A stretch of DNA of 34,512 nt from PCC-7336 sp039817825 (GTDB lineage: Bacteria; Cyanobacteriota; Cyanobacteriia; Thermostichales; PCC-7336). The notes under the pieces are model-generated. The model did no database searches, was not told the DNA's origin, and saw nothing but the letters and a program-made list of their open reading frames with translations. Positions within the stretch are counted from its first letter, which is position 1. The number at the start of each line of letters is the position of its first letter. Below, one piece after another: positions 8,901-17,400 of the stretch. Position numbers and translations under genes: made by a program. The stretch covers positions 1 through 34,512 of the forward strand of contig JBCBVA010000029.1 of NCBI GenBank assembly GCA_039817825.1, read 5' to 3'.

Positions 8901-10128
8901 AATCGGAAAATCCCATCTCGTAAATGTCTTCCACGCTGCTGTAGCGTTTCCCTTGCGAGTACAGCCCTCCCTGGGTATCTTGCAAAAACGTGTCTGCTTC
9001 AGGATTGCGGGGAGCATCCAGATGCTTGACCACGCAGCGATCGCTGCTCATCAAGTCTTGTTTCAGCCTGTCGTCTGTTTGCTGTAGCTCGATCAACGAG
9101 TTCCAGCCGGAGCCGACTGACTCGGCCACCACTTCACCGCTCCAATCCTCGTAAAACTGGTAAACCACTGCGCGATCGGCCCGCAGGACTTGACGTAAAT
9201 CTTGAGTCACCGCCCGGAAAATAGCTTGAGGATCGGCGGTTTGCTGAATGGTAGCGGTTAGCTTCGAAATCAGCTTGTCCTGTTCCAATCGCTCCTTCTG
9301 TGCCACCTGATATTCCATCGGCTGCAGCCCCAGCATCAGCTCGGTACCGGTTTGGTAGACTAGTGCCACATCCGTTTCAATCCACTCTCGGGGGGCGGCA
9401 CACTGCTGCACCACTAATAATCCCCAAATTTGCCCCTTGGCATGAATGGGCACACACAAGCTGGATTGCACTTGATAGTGAGCCAAAAGCTGCTCTTGAT
9501 AGGGGGAGAGCTGGCTAGTTCTCACGTCCAGATCGACGATCGGGAGGCGTGCATATTGGTCTCGCGTGGCGGCTCCAAACAAGACGGCAGGCAGATCGCC
9601 ATGGCGGGTGGGAGTAAATCCAACTGTCATAGCTTCTGCCAGCACCACCCCCCGATCGTTTCCTGTAAATTGATAGGCCAGCACGCGATCGCATCTCAGG
9701 TGTCGGTGCAGCTCGCTAACCGTTGTATCCAGCAAGACATCCGCACCCCCCGCATTTCGCAACCGCGCGGAGATTTCAAATAGACTATGCCAGCGCCCGT
9801 CGGGAGCGGAATCCAGTTGAACCTGAGCGGGGCGAGGGTCAGTATTTCCCATCAGCCGATCGAACCAGCTCCGGCGTTGGGGTTGCAGTTGCTCGTAACG
9901 TGATTGCTCCCGCTGGTGTTGCTCTTGAGGGTTGAGGGCAAGAGTGCGGTGGTCTCCCGCACCCGAATTCACCGCTCTAGAATTCACTGGCAGATCGCTG
10001 ACTGGCAGGGCATTAACATCGATATCGCGATCGGCCCCCGACCCGGTAGCAGAGCCAGACATTGACTGAGGCCGATCGAGCGAAGAGCTACCCGTCGAGT
10101 TAGGAGGCGTGGGAGTACGGTTTTGCAT
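5923..10128 (-). CDS. pixJ: PixJ-type soluble photoreceptor MCP with five GAF domains
   Basis: This MCP has 1401 residues. After a disordered N-terminus (1-110) come GAF1 (about 116-268, no bilin Cys), GAF2 (296-463), GAF3 (496-663), GAF4 (696-863), GAF5 (896-1045), HAMP (about 1070-1127) and the MCP signalling hairpin (tip near 1240-1275). GAF2-4 resemble cyanobacteriochrome (CBCR) domains with the canonical cysteine at C410, C610 and C810 in the shared motif GFSDCYL. The DXCF cysteine position holds F381, Y581 and Y781. GAF5 has a full DXCF-type motif (DHCF, C957) and a canonical-position C986 followed by Leu. No transmembrane helix is seen, unlike Synechocystis PixJ1. By homology it binds bilin, senses light and controls PixL through PixI. 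Bilin binding itself is inferred from the cysteines. The ATG at 10128 is the first in frame. Confidence 0.95.
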   Translation of the reverse strand: MQNRTPTPPNSTGSSSLDRPQSMSGSATGSGADRDIDVNALPVSDLPVNSRAVNSGAGDHRTLALNPQEQHQREQSRYEQLQPQRRSWFDRLMGNTDPRPAQVQLDSAPDGRWHSLFEISARLRNAGGADVLLDTTVSELHRHLRCDRVLAYQFTGNDRGVVLAEAMTVGFTPTRHGDLPAVLFGAATRDQYARLPIVDLDVRTSQLSPYQEQLLAHYQVQSSLCVPIHAKGQIWGLLVVQQCAAPREWIETDVALVYQTGTELMLGLQPMEYQVAQKERLEQDKLISKLTATIQQTADPQAIFRAVTQDLRQVLRADRAVVYQFYEDWSGEVVAESVGSGWNSLIELQQTDDRLKQDLMSSDRCVVKHLDAPRNPEADTFLQDTQGGLYSQGKRYSSVEDIYEMGFSDCYLESLEKFQCRAYLNVPVFSNGKLWGLLAIYQNSGPRQWGDDAVTMAVKVSKFMGIALEKASTIQSLESKASQEAVVAKLVARIQASSLLPDILRTVTQGIRELLNCDRAGIFQFNPDWSGELIAESVGKDWPSMMQLQMEDSSLKQELVQDERCLVKGLGATRWPQADTYLKDTQGGEFTQGKRYSRVDNIYTMGFSDCYLESLEKFQCKAYTIVPLFQGNTLWGLMAAYQNDGPRKWGGDAVKLMLKLSEYVAIAIQKAENVERLEDKLQQEQLVNRLVAKVQQADDTDSIFKAVTADLRLLLDADRVGIYRFYEDWSGEFVAESVGQGWTPVVELQEQDDKIRTNLMDSDRCLVKSLTAPPSYDTDTYLKDTEGGMYVKGQRFSRVDDVDAAGFSDCYLATLRKFQCRAYLNVPIFNQGKLWGLLAVYQNSGPRTWTDDNANLLMQVSRFLAIGLERVENIERLQRNARQEQLIAAIAERLRLADDFPQVLRTVVQDVRQLLDVDRVGMYRFLPESKYSVGKFVVEDVSAPHYSAMDAEIEDHCFPESQAGAFSKGKTWIVNDVQELENLQPCLAEILDRLQIRASMVMPLMKGDILWGLFCTHQCRSTRQWRQEEQDFVSRIAIQLNIALQQEEYLDTVRSQSEKLAQSAQREKAAKERLQQEAIQLLTAVRPALQGDLTVRVPLTETEIGTIASAFNSTLQGLRAIVAQVKEASGSMAETSQVSWVGITKLASDAEHQYDAIGEAMQELEANLTSAESVASSARQVKDAVEQANETVQAGDTAMNRTVTGISTIRATVSETSKRIKRLSESSMKISKVVNLIENFTNQTHLLSLNAAIEATRAGDYGRGFAVVADEVRSLARQSASATTEIAQLVQEIQEGTVEVANAMDEGIQQVVEGTNLVADARNNLSDIIQATEHIRQLSQQIEQATQKQTEQSKRIAGTMTEVAQIASQTSEDSSQLSVSFQQVLDTAKTLRTHTGQFKIG
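7540..9243 (-). repeat. Three tandem 600-bp GAF modules inside pixJ
   Basis: Residues 296-463, 496-663 and 696-863 align without gaps at an exact 200-residue period. The landmarks FYEDWSGE/FNPDWSGE, SDRC/DERC, DTQGG or DTEGG, GFSDCYL, LWGLL or LWGLM and YQNSGPR or YQNDGPR recur in register. The copies have diverged at many positions, so this is an old internal triplication and not an assembly artefact. Confidence 0.85.
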
Positions 10129-10391
10129 AGAACTTCAATCCGTAGCGGGGACGCAGAGAAAGCTGAGATGATTGGGCGCGCGAGGCTGACTGAGTTGGAG
10201 AATATTGGGTTTAGGAAGTCTGGGGCTAAGGCTGTTGGAACTATCCGCTTTTTGGATCTATCAGATCTACAGTTATCAAAATTGCGGAAAACGAGATAAG
10301 TCTGATGAGTCCCAAGCTTGGTATGCAGTGCAATCCGATCGGTCTCAGTCCAATATGCTCGCGTTCACTGCAGAATTAATGCGGTGTGGGA

Positions 10392-10943
10392 TTAATGCAA
10401 TGGTAATGTCGCGAGCGATCGCAAATCGAGCACGGGACCTCCTTCAACAAAATAGCCCCCTAAATATGGCAATAGGGTGTCTGGAAATAGACCCGATCGG
10501 ACGGGTTTAATCGTGGCTTCATCATGCAATTCGATATCCGCAATCGATCGCACCACAACCCCCAACGATTGATGGTTAACCCTTACCACAACCCCTTGCA
10601 ACTGTGCCGATCGCGCTCGACTCCGATTCAGAGACTGGTGCGAGCAGACAGAGGGCAACCCTACCAAACGCTCTAAATCTAACAGCCACAGCAACTCCCC
10701 CCGCCAGTCATGTACTCCTAACACCCAATTGGGTACAGCGGGTACGGGCAAAATATCCACCGGCTCCAGAGGCAGAATTTCGGTGGCTTGAGCCAAGGGA
10801 ATTAATGCGGTTTCCTGCCCCAGTTGAAATCGCAGAAAGGGGTGCCGAATGTCTGGAGTTGGCGGAGCGATCGCCAGATCCCCCAGGTCGAGATCTCCAG
10901 CTAAATTCACATTACTGCTTGGCTTGAGGGCGTCGCTGCTCAT
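10392..10943 (-). CDS. pixI: PixI, CheW-type coupling protein
   Basis: The protein has 183 residues counted from the ATG at 10943, which has a TGAGG about 7 bases upstream. A GTG at 10955, overlapping the pixH stop, is an alternative that adds four residues. A variable 30-residue N-terminus leads into a typical CheW domain: FLRFQLGQETALIPL, then PVPAVPNWVLGVHDWRGELLWLLDL, then a C-terminal strand ending in LGGYFVEGGPVLDLRSL. It links the PixJ receptor array to the PixL kinase. It is translationally coupled to pixH just upstream and separated from pixJ by 263 bases. Confidence 0.92.
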   Translation of the reverse strand: MSSDALKPSSNVNLAGDLDLGDLAIAPPTPDIRHPFLRFQLGQETALIPLAQATEILPLEPVDILPVPAVPNWVLGVHDWRGELLWLLDLERLVGLPSVCSHQSLNRSRARSAQLQGVVVRVNHQSLGVVVRSIADIELHDEATIKPVRSGLFPDTLLPYLGGYFVEGGPVLDLRSLATLPLH

Positions 10944-10951
10944 GTCTGACC

Positions 10952-11314
10952 TCACATCAGCAATCGCTTGATGGTACTGACTAACTCTCGACTATCCACG
11001 GGTTTAGCCAAATAGGCATCGGCACCCAGCATCGACCCCCAGATTTTGTCAGCTTCCGTTCCTTTCGTAGAGCACAACACAACGGGTATGTCTTTGGTTT
11101 CGGGATTGCTTTTTAGCTCTTGACACCATTCGAATCCGCTCTGTCCGGGCAAAATCACATCGAGTAGGACTAGATCCGGCCGGCGGGCAATCAATTTGGC
11201 CTGTGCCTCTTCGCTACTGCTCGCGGTTACCACCCCAACATACGCTTGCTTGAGATAGGTCGAGATAATCTCCGCATCTGTAGCGCTATCTTCCACTAGC
11301 AAAACGGTACTCAT
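10952..11314 (-). CDS. pixH: PixH, CheY-like single-domain response regulator
   Basis: A stand-alone receiver of 120 residues. The ATG at 11314 is chosen over an upstream in-frame codon at 11347 because VLLVEDS, the first receiver strand, begins right after it. The acidic pocket is E8/D9, the phospho-Asp is D52 in LLDVILP and the switch Lys is K104 in LAKP. The CSTKGTEADK segment is typical of PilH/PixH regulators. By family knowledge it is phosphorylated by PixL and either acts on the pilus motor or drains phosphate from the relay. Its stop overlaps the alternative GTG of pixI. Confidence 0.93.
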   Translation of the reverse strand: MSTVLLVEDSATDAEIISTYLKQAYVGVVTASSSEEAQAKLIARRPDLVLLDVILPGQSGFEWCQELKSNPETKDIPVVLCSTKGTEADKIWGSMLGADAYLAKPVDSRELVSTIKRLLM

Positions 11315-11943
11315 TATCCATTTCCCAAGCACGACAAGTTTGGACAAGCTGCGGATTTAAGCTTTGGGAAATACCCACTCTAGGCAGTCCACAGTTTGAA
11401 ACCATTCATCCACGGCAATTGCGCCCCAAGGGTCAACACCTAATTCCGTCAGATATCTAGCTTAGTCAAATACTTAGCTAAATCAAAAACTCAAGCCAAT
11501 CGTTTGCCCTTGCTCTTGTGGACTCTGACGCGTCACACCGCATCAATTAATCCAACCCGAATCACGAGGATCTCGTAGCCAGAGGGGAGATGCCCGCCCT
11601 CGAATGTCTCCCGAGGCTGTACCTGTCCAACTCAAATTCTCCCTGGGCATATTGTAGGGTTCATCATCCGACAATTAGCACGATCCCGGAACCTCCAAGT
11701 ACTTCAGGTGGCCAACAGTCCCTTAAGAATCACCATGCAGAAGAGTCAGGGCTGCCTAGGTTATCGCTCTAGGACTACTCTGCCGATAAAGACGGAATGA
11801 GCGAGCGCTCTCTCTCGGGCTTGCTGAAATACATTTGCGGTTTCATAACATTCCACAGAGGAAGCCTGACCAACCACTAACTCGGGCTTGCTGCAGTACA
11901 TTTGTGGTTTCATAGCATTCCACAGAGCAAGCCCGATCGACTA
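11315..11943 (-). other. 629-bp non-coding gap between pixG and pixH
   Basis: I see no convincing gene here. The part next to pixG holds the 67-bp tandem repeat (11814-11947). The part near 11440-11500 is AT-richer and has a TTGACT-like hexamer on the minus strand (11469-11464) that could serve an internal promoter for pixH onward, but no good -10 box fits it. The gap is very long for an operon that is otherwise fairly tight here, so pixG and pixHIJL may be transcribed partly independently. Confidence 0.5.
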
Positions 11944-11947
11944 CTAA
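11814..11947. repeat. 67-bp tandem duplication with inverted-repeat arms at the pixG stop
   Basis: Two direct copies, 11814-11880 and 11881-11947, each 67 bp, differ at about 9 positions. In the copy next to pixG the outer arms tcgggcttgct and agcaagcccga are a perfect 11-bp inverted repeat, with inner TGTGG/CCACA arms, so its transcript would fold into a long hairpin. The far copy has imperfect arms (two mismatches). The unit includes the pixG stop codon (11944-11946), so the duplication copied the 3' end of the gene. It could act as a processing or attenuation site between pixG and pixH. There is no U-tract for a classic terminator. Confidence 0.8.
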
Positions 11948-13167
11948 TAGCTGGGAGCTACTCGCATATTTGGTTCAGGACCGTCTTCCGTGGTTTTTGG
12001 AAGGTAACGTTCTAACGCTTTGGCAATATCCTCCACCGCAAACGGCTTGGAGATAAACCCAGTTGCGCCAACCAGCTTAGAGCGAACCCGATCGACCACT
12101 CCATCGCTACTGGTCACAATCACAATTGGCGTATGTTTGAAGGCCGTGACACGACGCAGTTGTGCACACAGTTCGTATCCATTGGCGATGGGCATCACCA
12201 GATCCAGAAAAATAACGCTGGGCTGTAATTCCAATAACGTCGGCAATGCAACGAATGATGATGATATCCCGTGAAAGTCATGACCGAGTCGATTGACGAT
12301 AAACTCCATAGCCTTCAAGTCTAATGAGCTGTCTTCCACATAGGCAATCGTTTCTTTGTGCGTGGAGGTGAGAGATGGGTGAGCGGCAGCGGGGACAGTG
12401 GGTGTTTGTTGCCGAGGAGCAAACGACACTAGCCGATCGGGACGATCGATGATGTCCACAAGGCCCGCTTTCAAAAACGGTAGGAGTGTTTGGCCGATTT
12501 TCGCCATATCTTTGTTCAGCCGTACGGCTAGGTCGCGAAAACTACTGTCGCCATCCAACAACATCTGCAACCGTTCGTACACTTTGGGGGAAGAGCGCTT
12601 GCGCAGTTGCTCGGAATCGCGAACCACTGGAACTTTGTGGGGGGAGCACTTCGAAAAGCCTGCCGATATCCAGGTATTGAGCTGATGCTGCGATCGCTGT
12701 AATAGCGGCATGGTCGGTAACGTGATCAGCGGCAGATGCCCAAATTCAGCCGGGTCTTCTTCTTGGGAAATGAACTGCAGGCGATCGCCGTCTTCAGACT
12801 GCTGCTTCTCTCTCCACAACAGGTCGAACAACACTTCAATTGCACTCCCCTGCAAGATCGACAACCCCGTTGCCCGATCGATCGTGCAGTCGCGCAGAGC
12901 GCTATCCACAGCCACATACGCTCTTGCACGATCGGTGGCACCAGCCTGTACCAATGTGTCGTCAGTCAGGCGAGCGGCCATCAGCTGGCGGCTCCAACGG
13001 CGCATGGGATGAACTCCAGCCTCGTCCCCCACCAGTCGACCGAGCAAAAACTTTAGAACCCAGCGATCGCCCGTGTCCCGATCCAAAACGGACAAGCTAC
13101 CAGTCACTCTGGCGCTTGCATACGATCGCAAACAACTACTAAGACTGAGATAAGAGACGGGAATCAT
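11944..13167 (-). CDS. pixG: PixG, PatA-like response regulator
   Basis: The protein has 407 residues. The N-terminal 250 residues are of the PatA/DUF4388 type (SLSSCLRSYASARVTGSLSV onward), with a conserved helical middle region. The C-terminal receiver spans about 272-390, with an acidic pocket at E278/D279, phospho-Asp D322 in FLDLVMP and K374 in ISKPF. The ATG at 13167 follows a GGAAGA about 9 bases upstream. In Synechocystis the equivalent gene opens the pixGHIJL phototaxis operon. By family knowledge PatA-type regulators are outputs of the CheA relay that bias type IV pilus assembly. The upstream DNA carries an inverted repeat and an AT-rich promoter-like zone (13228-13303). The gene is followed by the 67-bp tandem repeat. 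Confidence 0.93.
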   Translation of the reverse strand: MIPVSYLSLSSCLRSYASARVTGSLSVLDRDTGDRWVLKFLLGRLVGDEAGVHPMRRWSRQLMAARLTDDTLVQAGATDRARAYVAVDSALRDCTIDRATGLSILQGSAIEVLFDLLWREKQQSEDGDRLQFISQEEDPAEFGHLPLITLPTMPLLQRSQHQLNTWISAGFSKCSPHKVPVVRDSEQLRKRSSPKVYERLQMLLDGDSSFRDLAVRLNKDMAKIGQTLLPFLKAGLVDIIDRPDRLVSFAPRQQTPTVPAAAHPSLTSTHKETIAYVEDSSLDLKAMEFIVNRLGHDFHGISSSFVALPTLLELQPSVIFLDLVMPIANGYELCAQLRRVTAFKHTPIVIVTSSDGVVDRVRSKLVGATGFISKPFAVEDIAKALERYLPKTTEDGPEPNMRVAPSY

Positions 13168-13227
13168 GCCAACTGTCTTCCAAACTAAAGGCTTGTAGCC
13201 GCAGAACCGATCGAGTCAGGAACATGA

Positions 13228-13303
13228 AAGTGTAAAAAAACACTTACCCTTCAAATGTAAAGGAATAACTATTTATATGTGGATACTATATCTAACATTT
13301 GAA
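13228..13303 (-). promoter_or_regulatory. Candidate pixG promoter/operator region
   Basis: TTCAAATGTAA (13250-13260) and TAACATTTGAA (13293-13303) form an inverted repeat with 10 of 11 matches. They flank a very AT-rich 32-bp core that on the minus strand contains TATAGT and TATAAA, both usable as -10 boxes. Nearer the gene, 13228-13245 is a perfect 6-bp hairpin (AAGTGT/ACACTT) around six A's. The site is 60-136 bases upstream of the pixG ATG, where a promoter with an operator would be expected. No known regulator motif is recognised. Confidence 0.4.
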
Positions 13304-13711
13304 CAACCCTGGCCCCAGATTTCTGTGGCCAGTTACACCCTGGACGAATTTAACCCCCATACACCCAGCGGCACTTCATTAGTGCTCCCTACACTCTCGG
13401 CTGGCATGTAAAGCAATCTGCTTTAAAGCCTGGAGTTTGTAGACAGCTCTAAGCCTGAATTCATAGCAGTGGCCACACTACTGCAGACATTGCAGCGATG
13501 TTCCTCTCTGGCTACTCTTTGAAACCTTTGTTCTACCTGAAGTGTTCTAACTGAAGTTGCAAACGCTATACAAGGAGAGGATTAGAACACTCTCCATGGC
13601 GGATTGAAGATCGCTGCATCAACAGTCCGCCCTAAGGGGCGGTGTGGCACGTGGCTCACACGTATTGCAAGTGCGTAGTGCGATCGCGCCCTTCCTCGTA
13701 AGTCTGACAGG
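13304..13711. other. Non-coding gap between the STAS-like gene and the pixG control region
   Basis: No gene is seen. A perfect 6-bp GC hairpin, CCGCCC-taag-GGGCGG, lies at 13627-13642, 70 bases past the stop of the STAS-like gene. Without a following T-run it is at best a weak terminator. The rest shows no structure I can support. Confidence 0.4.
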
Positions 13712-14125
13712 CTACATAGTTGTGGCTCGATCGTCGAGCGAACCGTCATGAGTGGTGGTATCCAATGATTCTTCCACCCATGTCAGGGCAGCTGCTCGCT
13801 CGTCCCAGCCAAAGTGCTTGACCTCGATACTGGGAAATAAGCGATCGCCGGCTTTAGCCATTGTGTTCAGCCACGCTTTATCGGACACAATCGCTTCTCG
13901 CTCGAAGTCACGGAAATGCTGAAGAGCGAACTTGACATCGTCGAACAGAGCTTTCGGAGTAATCCCAGTCCAGTCTTTGACTTCGGCATAGAGCCTCAGG
14001 CGATCGTGAGTGGTCAGACGCTGCATTACTTCATCGGTAATACGCTTGATATCGGCTTCGTCAATGGTTCCGTCGATGCTAAATCCGATAATCCGTCCGT
14101 CGGCGGTTGGAATAGTTTCAATCAC
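13712..14125 (-). CDS. SpoIIAA/STAS-like domain protein
   Basis: A 137-residue protein that opens with IETIPTADGRIIGFSIDGTI and continues with alternating helices and strands (LRLYAEVKDWTG; EREAIVSDKAWLNTM; FPSIEVKHFGWDERAAALTWVEE). This matches the SpoIIAA-like family of about 120-140 residues related to STAS/SEC14-like folds. The GTG at 14125 is chosen over a TTG at 14164 because a GGGGAGG (14134-14140) sits 8 bases before it and the family homology begins there. The biochemical role of this family is not settled. It lies alone between the two chemosensory operons on the same strand, with a 15-bp palindrome about 80 bases upstream. A role in either operon is only inferred from position. Confidence 0.85.
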   Translation of the reverse strand: MIETIPTADGRIIGFSIDGTIDEADIKRITDEVMQRLTTHDRLRLYAEVKDWTGITPKALFDDVKFALQHFRDFEREAIVSDKAWLNTMAKAGDRLFPSIEVKHFGWDERAAALTWVEESLDTTTHDGSLDDRATTM

Positions 14126-14457
14126 CGGTCTGACCTCCCCGAAACAATGAATGCAGGGCGTCAAGTGTCGCTTACATCGCGCACCCTTAATTCTATGGTG
14201 ATCAATGCATTGAATGCATGTGTGGGAAAAAGCGCGATCTCAGACAATTCTTCAGATTTATTTGAATCGCGCAATAGTCAACCGGCTACCGCATAGACAC
14301 AAGTTGAAGTATCCAGCTCTACCGACGATCGGTTTGACGGAGCTACTTGAACTTTGGCTTTGGGGATTCCAGCAAATGGCCTGTCTGAGCCTTTGGATGC
14401 TCAAGCAGCATCTTGCCCAGGTATAACCACCGGACTGCTGGACGTTGTCCCGAGTCC
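14126..14457. other. Non-coding gap between pilL and the STAS-like gene
   Basis: No gene is visible. The part nearest the STAS-like gene contains its ribosome binding site, a TAGAAT-like -10 box on the minus strand (14195-14190) and the palindrome at 14205-14219. The rest, up to the pilL stop, has no recognisable terminator. Confidence 0.4.
14205..14219. promoter_or_regulatory. Perfect 15-bp palindrome upstream of the STAS-like gene
   Basis: ATGCATT-g-AATGCAT has two perfect 7-bp arms around one base. It falls where the -35 region of a minus-strand promoter with a TAGAAT -10 box (14195-14190) would lie, 80 bases before the GTG start. This is the expected place for a repressor site. No known regulator is recognised. 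Confidence 0.4.
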
Positions 14458-17400
14458 TCATGCTTGCGATGCTTCCGCCTGAGCGACTCCCTCTAATAGG
14501 GTCTCACCCGATAGCAAGCGCTTAGCTGCCGTCAGTAACTCTTCTTCCAAATACGGCTTGGTGAAGTAAGCATTGGCCCCTAATTCCGATGCCATCTGAC
14601 GGTGGCGATCGGCACCTCGTGATGTCAGCATGGCGATCGGCAACTCTTGATACTGCTCTTCCTTACGCATCCGAGACAGCAGTTCCAGGCCGTCCATTCG
14701 CGGCATCTCAATATCGCAGAACATCAGGTCGCAGGGCAGACCATTGCGTAGCTTGTCCCACGCATCCTGACCGTCGCGAGCCTGTTCTACCTTGTAGCCC
14801 ACCTTGTTAAAACTCATAGATAGCAACTCGCGAACCGTAATCGAGTCGTCCACAATCAGTACCGTTGGGGTTGTATCTTCTGCGGTTGCTGTTGTGTCCT
14901 CCTGAATTCCCTCTGGCATCCAGAAGCGCATCTGGTCGCGACGGGTGCGACCGTGAGCCACATCGATGAGCTCTAACGTGTCGGCGATCGCCAACACTCG
15001 ACCATCACCCAACACTGTCGCTCCAGCAATGCCTAACGGCTTGGGGGCCGGCCCGCCCAACTGTTTGATTACAATTTCTTGTTCTTCAACAAAACTGTCC
15101 ACCTGTACGGCGACCCGCTGGCCACCACTCTGCAGAATAATAATTGGCACCACATCATCGCTATAGGAGGACGAGCTGTAAACTTCCGCATGGCTGCGAC
15201 TATGCCGGTTGCTGTAGCTAAAGAGTTCTGTCAGTGGCTTGAGAATCAGCTCTTGATCCTGCCAAGCAATAAAGCTGTTGCCTTCGGCATCTTTGCGGAC
15301 GCTATCCAGCGAGATGTCCACCATCTCTTCCACGCCGTCGAGGGGAAATGCGATGAGGGCCTTATCGCTGACGCAAACCATGGCCTTTGACACACTCAGC
15401 GTCAGGGGCAAGCGAATAGTAAAGGTCGTGCCCTGATTGGGGACGGAGTCCACCTGAACGGTCCCCCGTAGGTCATTCAAACGAGTGCGGACCACGTCCA
15501 TGCCAACACCGCGACCCGCCAACTCATCCGCCTGCGATCGCGTACTGAAACCGGCATGGAAGATGATGTCATAGAGTTCATTATCCGAGATGGTGGCAGC
15601 CTCTTGCTCGCCGATCAACCCTTGAGCTAACGCCTTCTCTTTGACGCGAGCTGCGTCGATCCCTTTGCCATCATCGGACACCACAATAATGGTCTGGTTC
15701 CCTTGATAGAACGTCTGAATTTTGATCAGTCCTTCAGCCGCTTTACCGCACTTTTCCCGGACCTGTGGCTCTTCGACCCCGTGTACGATCGCGTTGTTGA
15801 CCAGATGGGTCATCGGATCGTACAGCTCTTCCAGAATGGCCTTATCGATGAGCGTGTCGCGACCTTCCACCAGCAGGTCAATCTGTTTACCTGTTTTGAA
15901 CGATAAATCTCGAATGGCTCGGGGTAATCGGTCGGCAATCTGCGAGAACGGCACCATGCGGGCCCGATTGAGATTGTCTTGTAACTGAGAGGTACTTTGG
16001 CGGAATTGGCGAGCAGTTTGCTCCGTTTGGTCCACTACAAACTGAATGTCGGATGCCGATTCTCGCACTCGCACAATCAGCTCGATAATTTCCTGCGACA
16101 GAGTATGAAACGCTGTAAATCGGTCCATTTCCAGGGCATCGAAATCAGCCCCGGTAGCATGCGCGTCATCTCCCTCGGTGCTGGGACGAGCGATGGCATT
16201 GGTACTGCGTAGCAGCGATGCCTCTAGCAACGACCGTTCGTAGCGATCGCGCATTTTTTGTCCAATTTCTCCGAGCTGCCGTACTCGAAAGAGTAAGTTT
16301 TCCAGAAACTGCTGCTGACGGGCTTGATTCTGCTCCAAGCTATTACGGCTAACAACCATTTCTCCCACCAGGTTGTTAATCAGGTCTAAATACTTGACCT
16401 CGACCCGCATGGTGGGGCTGGAGAATCCAGGCTTCTGACGACGGCGGGGAGCCGCTGATGATGGCCGAGCCGCTGGAGTTGGGGCAGCAGCAGGTTTGGC
16501 GGTAGGGCTGCCCCCCATCATGGTGTCTAAATCGGCAAACGGGTCGGCACTAGTCCCCTGAGGGGTAGCCGTTCCTTGGGGCTTTCCCGATCCACTGTCT
16601 CCAGATAAGGGAGGGGCAGCAGAAGGAATGCTGCTGGACTCCTCATCAAACAGATCGTCCAGACCGGCAAATGGATCGCCAGCATCAGGGGTTTGAGAAG
16701 GCTGGGGGATGCTTTCCAGAGGCGCAGCATCCATCAGCTCAACAGGGTCGATATCTAACACAGAGTCCACGGGGTCCTCCGCTCCTGGCTCGGATAGCAA
16801 CGATGCCAAATCGAGTTCGTCTACATCGTGACTGGCCGGGATGCTAGATGGCTCGCTGGCAGATGTCGAGCTAGATGTATCTCCTGCCATATCTGACAGA
16901 CCCAGATCGTCATTCAGGTCAAAATCAGCGGCAGGGGTATCAATGTGCAGAGGCTCAGGTTCGGAAAATAGGTCGTCGAATCCATCGCTGATGGAGGTGT
17001 CTGACTCGGCTTGAGCAACTCCTTCTGCCTCCTCAGCTGTCTCTTCTACCACTGTCTCTCCACTCTCATCCAGCTCGTCTGTCTCTGGAGAAAATAAATC
17101 GGCAAAATCAACATCACTGCTGTCTGCCGAGAGTGCGGCTCCCTCCGGTACTGCAGAGAGTTCCGGAGCCAGACTGTCGGAGTCAGTCGGATCGCTGCTA
17201 TCGCTGCCGAATAGTGCAGAGAGATCGCTAGCGTCACTCGTGATTGGATCGTCAGTAGCGCCATCGCTAGCGTCAACGCCAAACAGATCGCTTAATCCGG
17301 CGGTAGGCTGAGCCGTCAGCGGATCGATCCCCATCTCTACCGACGCAGGGTCTAGATTGGCTGAATTGGTATCGTCAATTGACGACTCGGTTGCTTCTAG

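Noticed and set aside
7540..9243. GAF repeat as an assembly duplication or CRISPR-like array
   Set aside because: The copies have diverged at many residues and keep frame and function motifs; the unit is 600 bp, not a spacer-repeat pattern.
13627..13642. CCGCCC/GGGCGG hairpin as terminator of the STAS-like gene
   Set aside because: The stem is good but no T-run follows on the minus strand, so only a weak structural note is kept.
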